64,000 bases of DNA from UBA1479 sp002706405. GTDB lineage: Bacteria > Pseudomonadota > Alphaproteobacteria > Rhodospirillales > Casp-alpha2. The notes below the pieces were generated by a model. The model searched no databases. It was not told where the DNA came from and worked only from the letters and a program-made list of their open reading frames with translations. Positions within the stretch are counted from its first letter, which is position 1, and each line of letters starts with the position of its first letter. Below, piece by piece: positions 42,167 to 50,893 of the stretch. The position numbers were made by a program, and so were the translations under genes. The stretch spans positions 248,001 through 312,000 of the forward strand of contig CAXATO010000002.1 of the NCBI GenBank assembly GCA_963972255.1. The letters run 5' to 3'.

Positions 42167-43789
42167 ATGGCGTCTCGCCAGAGCCCAACATCGCCCGACC
42201 TGCATTCCTTGCCGGTTCGCCTCCGTTTCCATCAACGGTGGCTGCTTAAGGCCAGGGAATTCGTTGGCCGCAACGATGGTGCGATTTGGGTACGCGGTCT
42301 CAAGGCGCTGGTTTCCCTGGGCTACCGCCTGAAAACCAAGGCGTCGAAAATGTCCGAGGGGCTGGCCTTGGACCCGCGCGCCGCCGAGCCCGCCACCGCC
42401 CGCCTGCGACGGACTCTCGGCCGTATCGTGGATATCGTGGAAGGAGACCGGTTCGACGGGGAGAAAGTCGCCCGCCTGAAGCAACGTGCGATCGACCAGG
42501 CAGGACGAGTTTCCCAACGCCATCCTGATGCCTATGAACATCTGGAGGCTTTGGGAAGGGTCTATCAGGCCACCGGTGAAATGCGGCCGGCCGCGGATGC
42601 GATGATCGCGGCGTTCAAGAAACGTGAGCAGCGGTTCCACGACAAAGGATTGGATAAGTACGGGTTCAGGCTGATCCCGACCACGCAGTTTGTACGGACG
42701 ATCGGCAATACGGCGCTGGTGGAGAATTACGTCCGGGCGGCGAGCCTTGGGAAGACAGAGAAATGCCGGCTTATCCTGCCCATCCATCCGAACGTCCGAG
42801 AACGCCTGGTCGCAAACCCGGCCCTGTTGGAATACTGGTCCAAGTACATCGACATCCTGGAGGACAAGGCTGAAATTCATCGCCTGTCTTTTCTCGACCC
42901 GGAAATCTATATCGATCCGCGGGTCATCGAGATCGAAGGGCGCGTCCTTCCGTTTTCGCATGCCGCGCTGGCCTATCTACAATCCGCCTGTGATGAACGG
43001 GGAGACCCACCGCTGTTCACGCTGAGCCCGGAACACCAGGAACGCGGGTGGAAGGAATTGCGGCGGCTGGGCCTTGCCGACGACGATTGGTTCGTCTGCC
43101 TGCACGTGCGGACGGGCGGATATCGAAGCGCGGATGATTTTCGCGAAGCGCCGGTCGAAGACTATTTCAAGGCTGTGAAAGAGATCACGGACCGGGGTGG
43201 CTGGGTCTTCCGCATGGGCGATCCGTCCATGCCGGCGCTCCCGGACATCCCGCGGGTCGTCGACTACGCGCGCAGCGAAATGAAGTCGGACTGGATGGAC
43301 ATCTTTCTCTGCGCCTCCTGCCGGTTTTTCGTCGCCACGTCGTCGGGCCTGTATCACCTGGCCGACAACTTCGGTCGACCCTACATTCAGACCAACCTTC
43401 TGCCGACGGGCGCAACCTTCTTCGGACCGCGGAATATGTTCATTCCGAAGCGGATCATCGACAAGGCGTCGGGCCGGGAACTACCGCTTTGCGATGTAAT
43501 GAGCCTTGACGTTTCCCACGTCTGCGAAGGGGGTGTGTTCCGGAATGTGCTGGGGTTGGAGCTGCGCACGAATACACCGGAGGAAATCGCCGATACGGTT
43601 GTCGAGATGATCGAACGGCTCGACGGCACGGTCCGCTATTCACCCGAGGACGAGGCGCGCCAACGCCGGTTCCGGGAGATGACGGCCGAGAAACAGACGC
43701 TGTTCGGGCTCGACAGGTTCCCTGTCCGCTGCCGAATCGGCCGGAAATTTCTGAATGAATCCAACATCTGGCCGAACTCGCCGATTTAA
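42167..43789 (+). CDS. TIGR04372-like glycosyltransferase
   Basis: A 540-residue protein whose C-terminal half shows the TIGR04372 pattern: WFVCLHVRTGGYRSADDFREAPVEDYF, GGWVFRMGDPSMPALPD, VVDYARSEMKSDWMDIFLCASCRFFVATSSGLYHLAD. The N-terminal third (residues 1-150) is helical and basic and carries TPR-like helices. The family is an uncharacterised glycosyltransferase group found in carbohydrate clusters (family knowledge recalled, not checked). It probably adds an unusual sugar. A second homologue is at 46755. Confidence 0.75.
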   Translation: MASRQSPTSPDLHSLPVRLRFHQRWLLKAREFVGRNDGAIWVRGLKALVSLGYRLKTKASKMSEGLALDPRAAEPATARLRRTLGRIVDIVEGDRFDGEKVARLKQRAIDQAGRVSQRHPDAYEHLEALGRVYQATGEMRPAADAMIAAFKKREQRFHDKGLDKYGFRLIPTTQFVRTIGNTALVENYVRAASLGKTEKCRLILPIHPNVRERLVANPALLEYWSKYIDILEDKAEIHRLSFLDPEIYIDPRVIEIEGRVLPFSHAALAYLQSACDERGDPPLFTLSPEHQERGWKELRRLGLADDDWFVCLHVRTGGYRSADDFREAPVEDYFKAVKEITDRGGWVFRMGDPSMPALPDIPRVVDYARSEMKSDWMDIFLCASCRFFVATSSGLYHLADNFGRPYIQTNLLPTGATFFGPRNMFIPKRIIDKASGRELPLCDVMSLDVSHVCEGGVFRNVLGLELRTNTPEEIADTVVEMIERLDGTVRYSPEDEARQRRFREMTAEKQTLFGLDRFPVRCRIGRKFLNESNIWPNSPI

Positions 43790-43871
43790 AAAATCCATCA
43801 CACAATGTCCGCGCAACCTCACATGCGCGGAGCCGTGCCAGCCCCGGGCACCATTCCGAAAGAGAATAAGC

Positions 43872-45485
43872 ATGCAGAAACCTGGTTCCGAACTTAAATC
43901 GATTTTCGTCATTCTTGCGGCGACCGCATGGCCCTTCGCCACGGTCTGGTCGCAGAACATTCTGGGCGGGCAATTGAACGTGGGCCGCGTCGGCGTTTAT
44001 TTTCTCATCAGCAGCGCGGTGATGCTTTTTGTGTATGCCGTTGCGCGCCGATTGCTGCGCGGGCGGGCCGGCAAGGGAACGGTCGCCGTTTCCGTTGCCG
44101 TGCTGACGGTCCTTTTCTACAGCTACGTCGTTACAAAGGAAGTCGCGGACGCGATTTGGGGACAGTACTATTTGCGCACCTGGATTGCCTTCGTCCTCGT
44201 CGCCGCGCCGATTTCCCTTTGGGCGATGCGGTTCGACGCCGCTCGTAAGCTGGTGCGGATCGGCGTCTATTGCCTGTTGATTTCCTCGTTCACGCCGCTG
44301 CTTCAATATGCGGTGGGCGTGCAGCAGGTTGCCGAAAACGACGACAACAAATCAGCGCCCGACAATGGCACGCCGCAGACGGCCACGACGGCGGGGACGA
44401 AGATTTCCTTCAAACAGACGCCGGATCTTTTCTGGGTCATTTTCGACACCTATCCACGCGCCGATACCCTGCGCGAGGTCTATGGATTTTCGAATGATGA
44501 ATTCCTGAACCGGCTCAAGGAAATGGACTTCATCGTGTCATCCAAACCGACGTCGAATTACACCAGCACGCCCTTGTCGGTCGGCAGCACCCTAAACCTC
44601 GATTACATCATCCGAGGCTTCATCAAGCGGGAAGACGCGATCAGGGCCAATAACTCACTCGCCGGCAAAAGCAAGGTGCATGACATCTTCCGGGACAACG
44701 GGTACCGGATGGCCCATTGGATATGGAACGGCCTGCTCAACTGCGATGAGTTCGAGGAAGGTCTTTGCTTTCGGCGCGACTCGTTGAAATTCGACGAATT
44801 GGAATCGGCGCTCATTTCCTGGACGCCCCTGAACAGCCTGGCGGGCAAGATCGAAAAAAGGTTCACCGGCACCAACCGGTTCGAAGCTCCCGATGTGCTT
44901 GCCGCGCTTCAAAAAGCGCCGACCGACAAGCCGTTGTTCGGCTTGATCCACATTACGGTGCCGCATGACCCCTATCGGTTCAAGGCCGATTGCCAGCCCG
45001 TCAGCTCGAGCGAATACAGGCGCTTGATCGACGACAAGCGCCAATATGTCGACCAGGTTCAATGCGCGAATATTCAGAGCCAAGCGATCATCGATACGAT
45101 CCTGAAAAGGAATCCCAATTCCGTCATCATCCTGCAATCCGACACCGGGCCAAGCTGGAGCACGGTCGGGGGCGGATCCCTTGATGAAGCCTTTTATGAA
45201 AAGAATATATACCACCCGATCCAACTGGCCGATGGAACGGGCAGCATCCTTTCTTGGAAACACGCCTGGTACAACTTCAACGCCTGGCGCCTGCCGGCCG
45301 GCCTGGACTGTCAGTTGCAGCCCGGGTTTGACGAGTTGACCAGCGTCAACACCTTTCGAATCCTGTTCTCTTGTCTAAGCGGACAGCCCATGGCGTTGAA
45401 AAAGCCCCGTTGGTTCTATCTGAAGAAAACCAGGGCCGGGAATGCCGTGTTGAACACGGAAGCGAAGGAAATCGTTCATCCTTAG
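43872..45485 (+). CDS. Membrane-anchored alkaline-phosphatase-superfamily (sulfatase-like) protein
   Basis: A 537-residue protein with about five N-terminal membrane segments (residues 7-25, 38-57, 66-86, 97-117 and 126-146), then a periplasmic domain with LFWVIFDTYPRADTL (metal-site Asp, about residue 191), NYTSTPLSVGS (the likely nucleophile Thr/Ser), ITVPHDPYRF (His/Asp) and VIILQSDTGPSW. That is the shape of phosphoethanolamine/phosphoglycerol transferases and membrane sulfatases. It would add or remove a phospho-alcohol or sulfate group on the exported glycan. The final metal ligand is less clear (D-T-G-P-S in place of the common D-H-G). It ends the first operon. Confidence 0.75.
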   Translation: MQKPGSELKSIFVILAATAWPFATVWSQNILGGQLNVGRVGVYFLISSAVMLFVYAVARRLLRGRAGKGTVAVSVAVLTVLFYSYVVTKEVADAIWGQYYLRTWIAFVLVAAPISLWAMRFDAARKLVRIGVYCLLISSFTPLLQYAVGVQQVAENDDNKSAPDNGTPQTATTAGTKISFKQTPDLFWVIFDTYPRADTLREVYGFSNDEFLNRLKEMDFIVSSKPTSNYTSTPLSVGSTLNLDYIIRGFIKREDAIRANNSLAGKSKVHDIFRDNGYRMAHWIWNGLLNCDEFEEGLCFRRDSLKFDELESALISWTPLNSLAGKIEKRFTGTNRFEAPDVLAALQKAPTDKPLFGLIHITVPHDPYRFKADCQPVSSSEYRRLIDDKRQYVDQVQCANIQSQAIIDTILKRNPNSVIILQSDTGPSWSTVGGGSLDEAFYEKNIYHPIQLADGTGSILSWKHAWYNFNAWRLPAGLDCQLQPGFDELTSVNTFRILFSCLSGQPMALKKPRWFYLKKTRAGNAVLNTEAKEIVHP

Positions 45486-45534
45486 CCTTCGCCACAGAGG
45501 ATCTGACATGCACCGTCAGCCGCCGATAACGGTG

Positions 45535-45563
45535 TTGACAGTAAAACAAGGGCGCGGTTTAAG
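45535..45563 (+). promoter_or_regulatory. Sigma70-like promoter of the second glycan operon
   Basis: A perfect -35 TTGACA (45535-45540) and TTTAAG (45558-45563) are 17 nt apart. They fall in the largest gap of the window (45486-45833, 348 bp), which holds no convincing gene but the promoter, an operator, an ops-like element and a roughly 260-nt leader. Transcription would begin near 45570. Confidence 0.6.
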
Positions 45564-45573
45564 GTGGTGCTTA

Positions 45574-45602
45574 TGTTCACGACATGAACACATGGTGTCG
45601 TG
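45574..45602. promoter_or_regulatory. Palindromic operator TGTTC-N7-GAACA (copy 2) with overlapping hairpin
   Basis: TGTTCACGACATGAACA (45574-45590) has a 6-bp perfect inverted repeat and is identical at 15 of 17 positions to the copy at 11543-11559. It lies at the expected transcription start of the second operon. A second inverted repeat, CACGACA/TGTCGTG (45578-45584 with 45596-45602), overlaps it and could form a 5'-end RNA hairpin. Shared repression with the first operon is inferred. Confidence 0.65.
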
Positions 45603-45669
45603 GTTGTCCAAACCCCGGTCGACGGGTCTTTCGCGCAACGGTTCTGGGTGGGATTTTTTTCACCGAGAC

Positions 45670-45682
45670 TGCGGTAGCGTGG
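45670..45682 (+). promoter_or_regulatory. ops-like element (copy 2)
   Basis: TGCGGTAGCGTGG is identical over 13 bases to the element at 12822-12834 and lies about 100 nt downstream of the predicted transcription start. A short inverted repeat, GTGGG/CCCAC, follows it directly (45679-45693). This is the placement of an ops site in an RfaH-controlled leader. Confidence 0.75.
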
Positions 45683-45833
45683 GCGGTTCCCACCGCGGGA
45701 AACCCCGGCCCGATGCAGAAGAATGTGTCGTGAAAACGGGGGCGACCGCGCTCCCCGCCTCCCCCACTCAAGGGCGTGATTTCAGGATTGCCGTGCCGTC
45801 CGATTTCCATGAAATATCCATAGAGGCGCAATC

Positions 45834-46715
45834 GTGAGGATCCTCGTAACAGGGGCATCCGGTCTTTGCGCCTCCGCCATCGCCCGAAAGCTTGTCGCGG
45901 GGGGCCATGAAGTGCATGCCTCCTATCGGTCGAAGGCACCCGAACTTCCGACAGGAATGGCGTTTCACGGCACCTACCAGGGCTCCCTCGCGGAACGGAA
46001 GACCTTCTCGGCCTTCCCGAAACAAATCGATGCCGTGGTTCATGCGGCGGCGGCGCTGAATGACCCGGCGACACCGGTCCGGAAATTCGTCGAAGACAAC
46101 GTGATCGCGACCCATAACGTGATCGACTACGCCCTGGCCGCGGGGGCGCGTAAGTTTGTTTATCTGTCGTCGGTCTCGGTGAGCGGCAAGGTCTCGCAAT
46201 CGCGATACGACGAAGCGACGCCAATTGTTGATCCCGATCCCTACGGCTATACCAAACGGCTCGGCGAGCTGTTGCTGAACGATGCGCGCGACCGGCTGGC
46301 GTCGGTCTCCCTGCGCCTGCCGGGCATCATCGGCGACGGGGGCTTCCCGAACTGGCTGATGGATTTGGCCCGCCGACTGGCGGCCGGCGGAAAAGTGTCC
46401 ATTCATCATCCCGACCACCGCTTCAACAACGCCGTTCATGTCGACGACCTGGCGGACTTTTGCGCGGGTTATCTGAGCCGCGATCACGACGGTGCCCACC
46501 TACTGACCCTTGGCGCAAGCGAGCCAATGACCGTGAGGGACATCGTGGAAACCCTCGCCGAGGGCCTGGGCTCGACATCCGAGATCGACATCGTTGAAAG
46601 CGACCAAGAGCCCTTTGCGATCGATGATTCAGCGGCGAGGGATAAGTTTGATTACAGGTCTAAAACAATGGAGAAAATAATTGATTTTTTGATTTCTCTG
46701 CATAAGAAAAATTAA
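45834..46715 (+). CDS. Extended SDR NAD-dependent epimerase-like protein
   Basis: A 293-residue protein from a GTG start preceded by AGAGG: RILVTGASGLCASAIARKLV (the third Gly of the Rossmann motif is changed to Cys: GASGLCASA), VVHAAAALNDP, FVYLSSVSVSGK and YGYTKRLGE for the Tyr-Lys pair. The last 25 codons (from about 46640) become AT-rich and lysine-rich (the C-terminus ends in a hydrophobic helix and KKN), unlike the rest. That end coincides with the left edge of a low-GC segment, so the C-terminus may be recombinant. First gene of the second operon. Confidence 0.78.
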   Translation: MRILVTGASGLCASAIARKLVAGGHEVHASYRSKAPELPTGMAFHGTYQGSLAERKTFSAFPKQIDAVVHAAAALNDPATPVRKFVEDNVIATHNVIDYALAAGARKFVYLSSVSVSGKVSQSRYDEATPIVDPDPYGYTKRLGELLLNDARDRLASVSLRLPGIIGDGGFPNWLMDLARRLAAGGKVSIHHPDHRFNNAVHVDDLADFCAGYLSRDHDGAHLLTLGASEPMTVRDIVETLAEGLGSTSEIDIVESDQEPFAIDDSAARDKFDYRSKTMEKIIDFLISLHKKN

Positions 46716-46754
46716 CAACGGCTATCGGATATTAAAATAAGCAAGCTGATAATA

Positions 46755-47963
46755 ATGAACAATTTGATCAGAATAATAAAAAAGGCGATCAAGAACCCAC
46801 GAAAAGCCTGTGACGTTTTAATCCACAATTTTCTCATGGTTTGCCTCGGCATGCCGCCGGCGCTTCTTATCCTGTTATTGAGGCCGATCGTCTTCGTGAG
46901 AATTGTCGAGATTCAGGCGCACAAACTCGGCGACCTAGTAATACGCTGCGATATTTACCTGAGCGAAAAGCGCCTGGGGCGTCATCGCGGTTTTGTCGAT
47001 CTGTTCTTCCTTAACGGGAAGCCGATCAATAAGGCCGTGACGAACTATTTCGGCACGGAGATGACGTGGCGGCGCTGGCTGAAATGGCCGTTTGTCGCCT
47101 TGAAGAAAATCGCCCCGAATTCGGGCCACCTGCATCTACCCAGGTCGGGCGACATAGAAGGCGTCCTTGTCACTGACCAAGTGAATATCCCGTTGAGCCA
47201 GGACATCATCAAAAGAGGGGATGAGTGGTTGGCGAAATTCGGGGTATCTCCAGACGACGACGTTCTTCTGTTTGCGAACAGAGATTCAGTGCATCTTTCG
47301 ACAGTGCTTCCGGACCGCGATTGGAGCTACCACGATTACAGGGATTTCCCCATCGACGACATGTTGCCGATGGTCGAGGTGATGACCCAAAAAGGGTACT
47401 ACGCCGTCCGGGTCGGGGCCCATGTCGCCGCCCCCGTGGAAACGGACAATTCGCGGATCATCGATTATTCCAGTCTCGGCTGGTCCGAAGAAATGGACCT
47501 TTACCTTGGCCATCGTTGCAAGATGATGATTTCGACGACGTCGGGTGTCGTTGAAATCGCGCGATTGTTCAGAAAACCCATCGGCTACGTCAACGCGTCC
47601 CCATTTCTCACCATGACGAACATCAAGACGCGGAGGGAAAACTTCTGGTGCCCAAAACTGTACTATTCAAAGCATCTGGGACGCTGTCTGACATTTCAAG
47701 AAATTGTGGATTCCGGGCACGGGAACACAAGCAAAGGGCACATCCTGGAAGACGCGGGCATTGAACTCATCAACAATACGCCCGAGGAGATAATCACCCT
47801 GGCCGAGGAAATGGATGCGTCGGTGAACGGGCGTTTTTCCCTAGGACAGGAAGATGAAACCCTCATCCGGCGCTTCTACGACATCTTGGGCGGCATGACT
47901 CCCGAAGAAGGTTTTGCACAAATATCCGCAGGCTTTCTTCGTAAACACCAGAGCTTACTGTAG
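46755..47963 (+). CDS. TIGR04372-like glycosyltransferase, second copy
   Basis: A 402-residue protein with a hydrophobic N-terminal helix (MVCLGMPPALLILLLRPIVFV) that may tether it to the membrane. The core DDVLLFANRDSVHLS, MTQKGYYAVRVGAHVAAP, IIDYSSLGWSEEMDLYLGHRCKMMISTTSGVVEIARLFRKPIGYVNAS parallels the protein at 42167 (CLHVRTGG, GGWVFRMGD, VVDYA, mDIFL...TSSG). Usually the family has a long helical N-terminus; this copy is shorter. Base composition is lower in GC than in the upstream genes. It likely transfers a sugar, with donor unknown. Confidence 0.68.
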   Translation: MNNLIRIIKKAIKNPRKACDVLIHNFLMVCLGMPPALLILLLRPIVFVRIVEIQAHKLGDLVIRCDIYLSEKRLGRHRGFVDLFFLNGKPINKAVTNYFGTEMTWRRWLKWPFVALKKIAPNSGHLHLPRSGDIEGVLVTDQVNIPLSQDIIKRGDEWLAKFGVSPDDDVLLFANRDSVHLSTVLPDRDWSYHDYRDFPIDDMLPMVEVMTQKGYYAVRVGAHVAAPVETDNSRIIDYSSLGWSEEMDLYLGHRCKMMISTTSGVVEIARLFRKPIGYVNASPFLTMTNIKTRRENFWCPKLYYSKHLGRCLTFQEIVDSGHGNTSKGHILEDAGIELINNTPEEIITLAEEMDASVNGRFSLGQEDETLIRRFYDILGGMTPEEGFAQISAGFLRKHQSLL

Positions 47964-48150
47964 ATATGCTTGTTTTCGCTGAGCAACGTTCCAATTAAAC
48001 TCCCGTGATGGCGGTGGACTTGAGAAGGATGGCTGGGGCTATGACAACCCAAATGCATCCTCAAGCGGCTTTCATACCTGCCATACCTGCGTTGCTAAGA
48101 TTTTTGCCCGAATTTCCGGAATTTCACCTCAGGGAGAGGAATTAACAGAT

Positions 48151-48918
48151 ATGCCTGAATTCGATGACAACCTCGGTGGTTCTTTTTATGAAGGAGATCA
48201 GCGAGTTATTTCGAAATTACAGCAGTTTACCGAAAAGTGGGGCATTGATGGCCTGAAGGCTCTCGAGTTCTTTCCGCTTCTGACGCGGCGAACTTGGCTT
48301 AATCGAATGCTCGCCCACTACAACTTGTTTATGCACACCATCGATTTGCCAGGAGACATAATTGAATTCGGGGTGTTTCGGGGAAACAGTCTGTTCTCAT
48401 GGGCGAATTTTTTGGAAATTCACACTCCGGGCGACCGCACAAAGCAGGTTTTCGGCTTTGACACTTGGCAAGGTATTATTTCGCTCGATGAAAAAGATGG
48501 AGATGCCGACCCCAACTTTGGGAAACAGGTCGGCGCATTTCAAATCGAGAACCTGTTTGAGTTTATTAATGACGCCAAGGATATTTTCGACGCTGACAGA
48601 TTCGTCCCATGGAAAGATCGAATTGTCCTCGTCCAAGGCCCAATCGAAGAGACCTTTCCGAAGTTTATAGAAGAGAACCCGGGAAGACGGTTCTCCTTGT
48701 GTCACTTTGATTGCGATCTCTATGAGCCCACCAAGGTCGGTCTGGATCTCATTTACGACAAGATCGTTCCAGGTGGTGTAATCATCTTTGACGAATACGG
48801 GAACGCCGGCTGGCAGGGAGAGACGCTCGCGGTTGATGAGTTTGTCAGTGCCAGCGGTGCCCAGCTAAGAAAACTCGAATGGGCAGGTACACCCCGGGCC
48901 TACGTCGTCAAAGAGTAA
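48151..48918 (+). CDS. TylF/MycF-like sugar O-methyltransferase
   Basis: A 255-residue class I methyltransferase of the macrocin O-methyltransferase type: IIEFGVFRGNSLFSWANFL (SAM site, about residues 70-88), VFGFDTWQG, IVLVQGPIEETFPKF, FSLCHFDCDLYEPTKVGLDLIY (the D-x-D-x-Y metal site) and GGVIIFDEYGNAGWQGE. These metal-dependent enzymes methylate sugar hydroxyls. The preceding 187-bp gap has no recognisable gene. AT-rich codon use matches its neighbours up to the first carbamoyltransferase. The start ATG lies after AGGGAGAGG at rather long spacing. Confidence 0.84.
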   Translation: MPEFDDNLGGSFYEGDQRVISKLQQFTEKWGIDGLKALEFFPLLTRRTWLNRMLAHYNLFMHTIDLPGDIIEFGVFRGNSLFSWANFLEIHTPGDRTKQVFGFDTWQGIISLDEKDGDADPNFGKQVGAFQIENLFEFINDAKDIFDADRFVPWKDRIVLVQGPIEETFPKFIEENPGRRFSLCHFDCDLYEPTKVGLDLIYDKIVPGGVIIFDEYGNAGWQGETLAVDEFVSASGAQLRKLEWAGTPRAYVVKE

Positions 48919-48955
48919 AGAGCGTCCGAATGAATGTCCGCGTGCTAGTGAATCG

Positions 48956-49801
48956 ATGAAAAATACAATTCTGGATGATGAGGATTTTGCTTTCTTCCGT
49001 GAGAACGGGTTTCTGATCAAACGCGATTTCCTGCCACGATCATTTATGGAAGACGCAAACGAATTCGTGGATCAATTTGCGAAGACAAAGGTAGAAGAAT
49101 GGTTTGCTGCCGGTCTTCTCAAAGAAGCGGCGCTTGGAAAATTTTCTAACTACCGAGAGAGCTTTATAGACATCTGGCAGCTGGCCGGAATGCCAAAATA
49201 CAGCAGGCAAATTCATCATTATTCGATCCACCCCAGCATGTACAAACTCCTCAATGACGAGACCTTGCTGAAGGCAGTCAAAAAATTGCTCGCGGCCGAA
49301 CGTGTTTATGCGGGGGGCACACAAAACTACCGTGTTAAAAGCGGTCTGCTACCGTGGGCCGTACTCGATTGGCATGTTGATCGCTATTACTGGGAAGAAC
49401 ACGAAGATCCCGATTTCGAATTCTTGATATGTTGGTTTCCTCTACAAGACATGATCGACGATGGAGGAGGAGTTGAAGTTATTCCCTTGTCCGAGCGTTC
49501 CGGCTATGACCTTCGGCATCAAAGGAAAGACGTCAATATTCCTAGCGCTCTGCTGGAAGGCATGGAATCCATCAAGGCTCGCCTGAACACAGGCGACATG
49601 CTGTTTTTCAATAGCCGCGTGATTCATCGTTCGATTACCTATAAGCATCTACAGCCCTTTTGGAGCATCGACCTTCGGTACGAAAGCGAAGATTATCCGT
49701 CAACAGATACGCAAAAGTACGGCTTTCTCGTGGATGGTGGCTCGCGAAAAACACTAAATACTTGGCTCAAGAAGAAAGAGCCGAAGAATCAGCCGGTCTA
49801 A
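48956..49801 (+). CDS. PhyH-family 2OG-Fe(II) dioxygenase
   Basis: A 281-residue protein of the phytanoyl-CoA dioxygenase family: FFRENGFLIKRDFL at the start, LDWHVDRYYWEEH with the His-x-Asp pair (about residues 142-144), MIDDGGGVEVIPLSERSG, and NSRVIHRSITYK with the distal His; R-Y-E-S follows. The fold oxidises small molecules at an iron centre with 2-oxoglutarate. In this glycan block it may hydroxylate or modify an acyl or sugar residue. It lies 37 nt after the TylF-like gene in the same AT-rich segment. Confidence 0.8.
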   Translation: MKNTILDDEDFAFFRENGFLIKRDFLPRSFMEDANEFVDQFAKTKVEEWFAAGLLKEAALGKFSNYRESFIDIWQLAGMPKYSRQIHHYSIHPSMYKLLNDETLLKAVKKLLAAERVYAGGTQNYRVKSGLLPWAVLDWHVDRYYWEEHEDPDFEFLICWFPLQDMIDDGGGVEVIPLSERSGYDLRHQRKDVNIPSALLEGMESIKARLNTGDMLFFNSRVIHRSITYKHLQPFWSIDLRYESEDYPSTDTQKYGFLVDGGSRKTLNTWLKKKEPKNQPV

Positions 49802-49839
49802 CCGGATTTTGTCAACTGTCGTGAAATGATGAATTAAAA

Positions 49840-50829
49840 TTGAAAAGCAAAAACAGATTTTTAGAGATTCTTCGCAACGAGGGCATAGGTAACGCCGACC
49901 TCGAAAAGAAGGGTATCCGTTTGGATTCGAGAGATGTCTTGTGTGTATCGGCCGAAAGCTCTTCAGAACAGGTCGCAACGGTCAACACTTTCACAAATCT
50001 CCATCGTCATGAAAATTATGACGACGACAATGCCTTGAGCCAAATCATGGAGACGCACTGGCCAAGAAGAGACCAGTATCTTGAGCGGTGCGCGTCAAAT
50101 GGAGCACTTCTTCTTGATGTCGGTTGTGGCCCTGCCGCGATCGGCCGGAGGTTTTTTGCCTCGGCCCTCGGTCGGGGGCATTATTTCGGTCTTGAGGCCG
50201 GAGATCATATTGAAGTCGCCAGACAAAACCTCCGGGCAATAGGTGCCGAGGCCAGTTTCATTCAATGCGACGTAGCACATTTTCCGGTGACGAACCCCGT
50301 CTTTGATTTCGCGTTAATCCATGGGGTGTTGCATCACACGGACTCGATTGAAAACTCTCTGGCGAAAATTTCCCGCACAGTTAAATCGGGCGGAGGGATC
50401 GCGATTTCTATCAACAAGCGTTTACCGCTGGTCAGTCGTCTTCTAACCCCGGCCTTGTCGGAAGAGTTGCGAAAATTGTCCGCAACCGAGTTTCAGAATG
50501 CAATTTCGGAAATTACGAAGATTGGACAGATCATCGACCGCTGCAATGCCGAAGTGACCATCGAATCCGATTTTGACTTTCTTGAAATTCCCAAAGGGAA
50601 ATACAATCTCCATCGCTTATTACATTATTATTTTATGCGCATGTTTTATAATGAGAAATGGGGCCTCGAGCGCTCCACGTTACAGAATGTCGACTGGTAT
50701 GAACCCATTCATTCCCATACGGTCAGCCCGGAAGAATTAAGTTCGCTTGTCGAATCACAAGGGATGGAAGTTGTCGAGCTCAACTTTCCCACACCGTCAG
50801 CAATCAGCCTTTTTGCTGTAAAAAATTAG
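49840..50829 (+). CDS. Class I SAM-dependent methyltransferase
   Basis: A 329-residue protein with LLLDVGCGPAAIGRRFFAS (about residues 91-108), YFGLEAGDHIEVARQN and FDFALIHGVLHHTDSIENSL; the rest of the C-terminus is helical. It starts with TTG at 49840, no better start being available before the SAM domain (the next Met is residue 68), so the exact N-terminus is uncertain. The N-terminal 80 residues look like a small extra domain. It is inside the low-GC block and followed directly by the carbamoyltransferases. Confidence 0.78.
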   Translation: MKSKNRFLEILRNEGIGNADLEKKGIRLDSRDVLCVSAESSSEQVATVNTFTNLHRHENYDDDNALSQIMETHWPRRDQYLERCASNGALLLDVGCGPAAIGRRFFASALGRGHYFGLEAGDHIEVARQNLRAIGAEASFIQCDVAHFPVTNPVFDFALIHGVLHHTDSIENSLAKISRTVKSGGGIAISINKRLPLVSRLLTPALSEELRKLSATEFQNAISEITKIGQIIDRCNAEVTIESDFDFLEIPKGKYNLHRLLHYYFMRMFYNEKWGLERSTLQNVDWYEPIHSHTVSPEELSSLVESQGMEVVELNFPTPSAISLFAVKN

Positions 50830-50893
50830 GCAACTTAATCAAACGGCAATTCTCGTACGGCCGAATAATTACTTCTAAAGAAGATAATTCAGC

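Noticed and set aside
45508..45837. A 109-residue plus-strand frame before the second operon
   Set aside because: It covers the promoter, operator and ops-like element, has no ribosome-binding site and no recognisable motif.
47964..48150. Gap before the TylF-like gene as a pseudogene remnant
   Set aside because: No translated stretch resembles any neighbouring family; treated as untranslated spacer.
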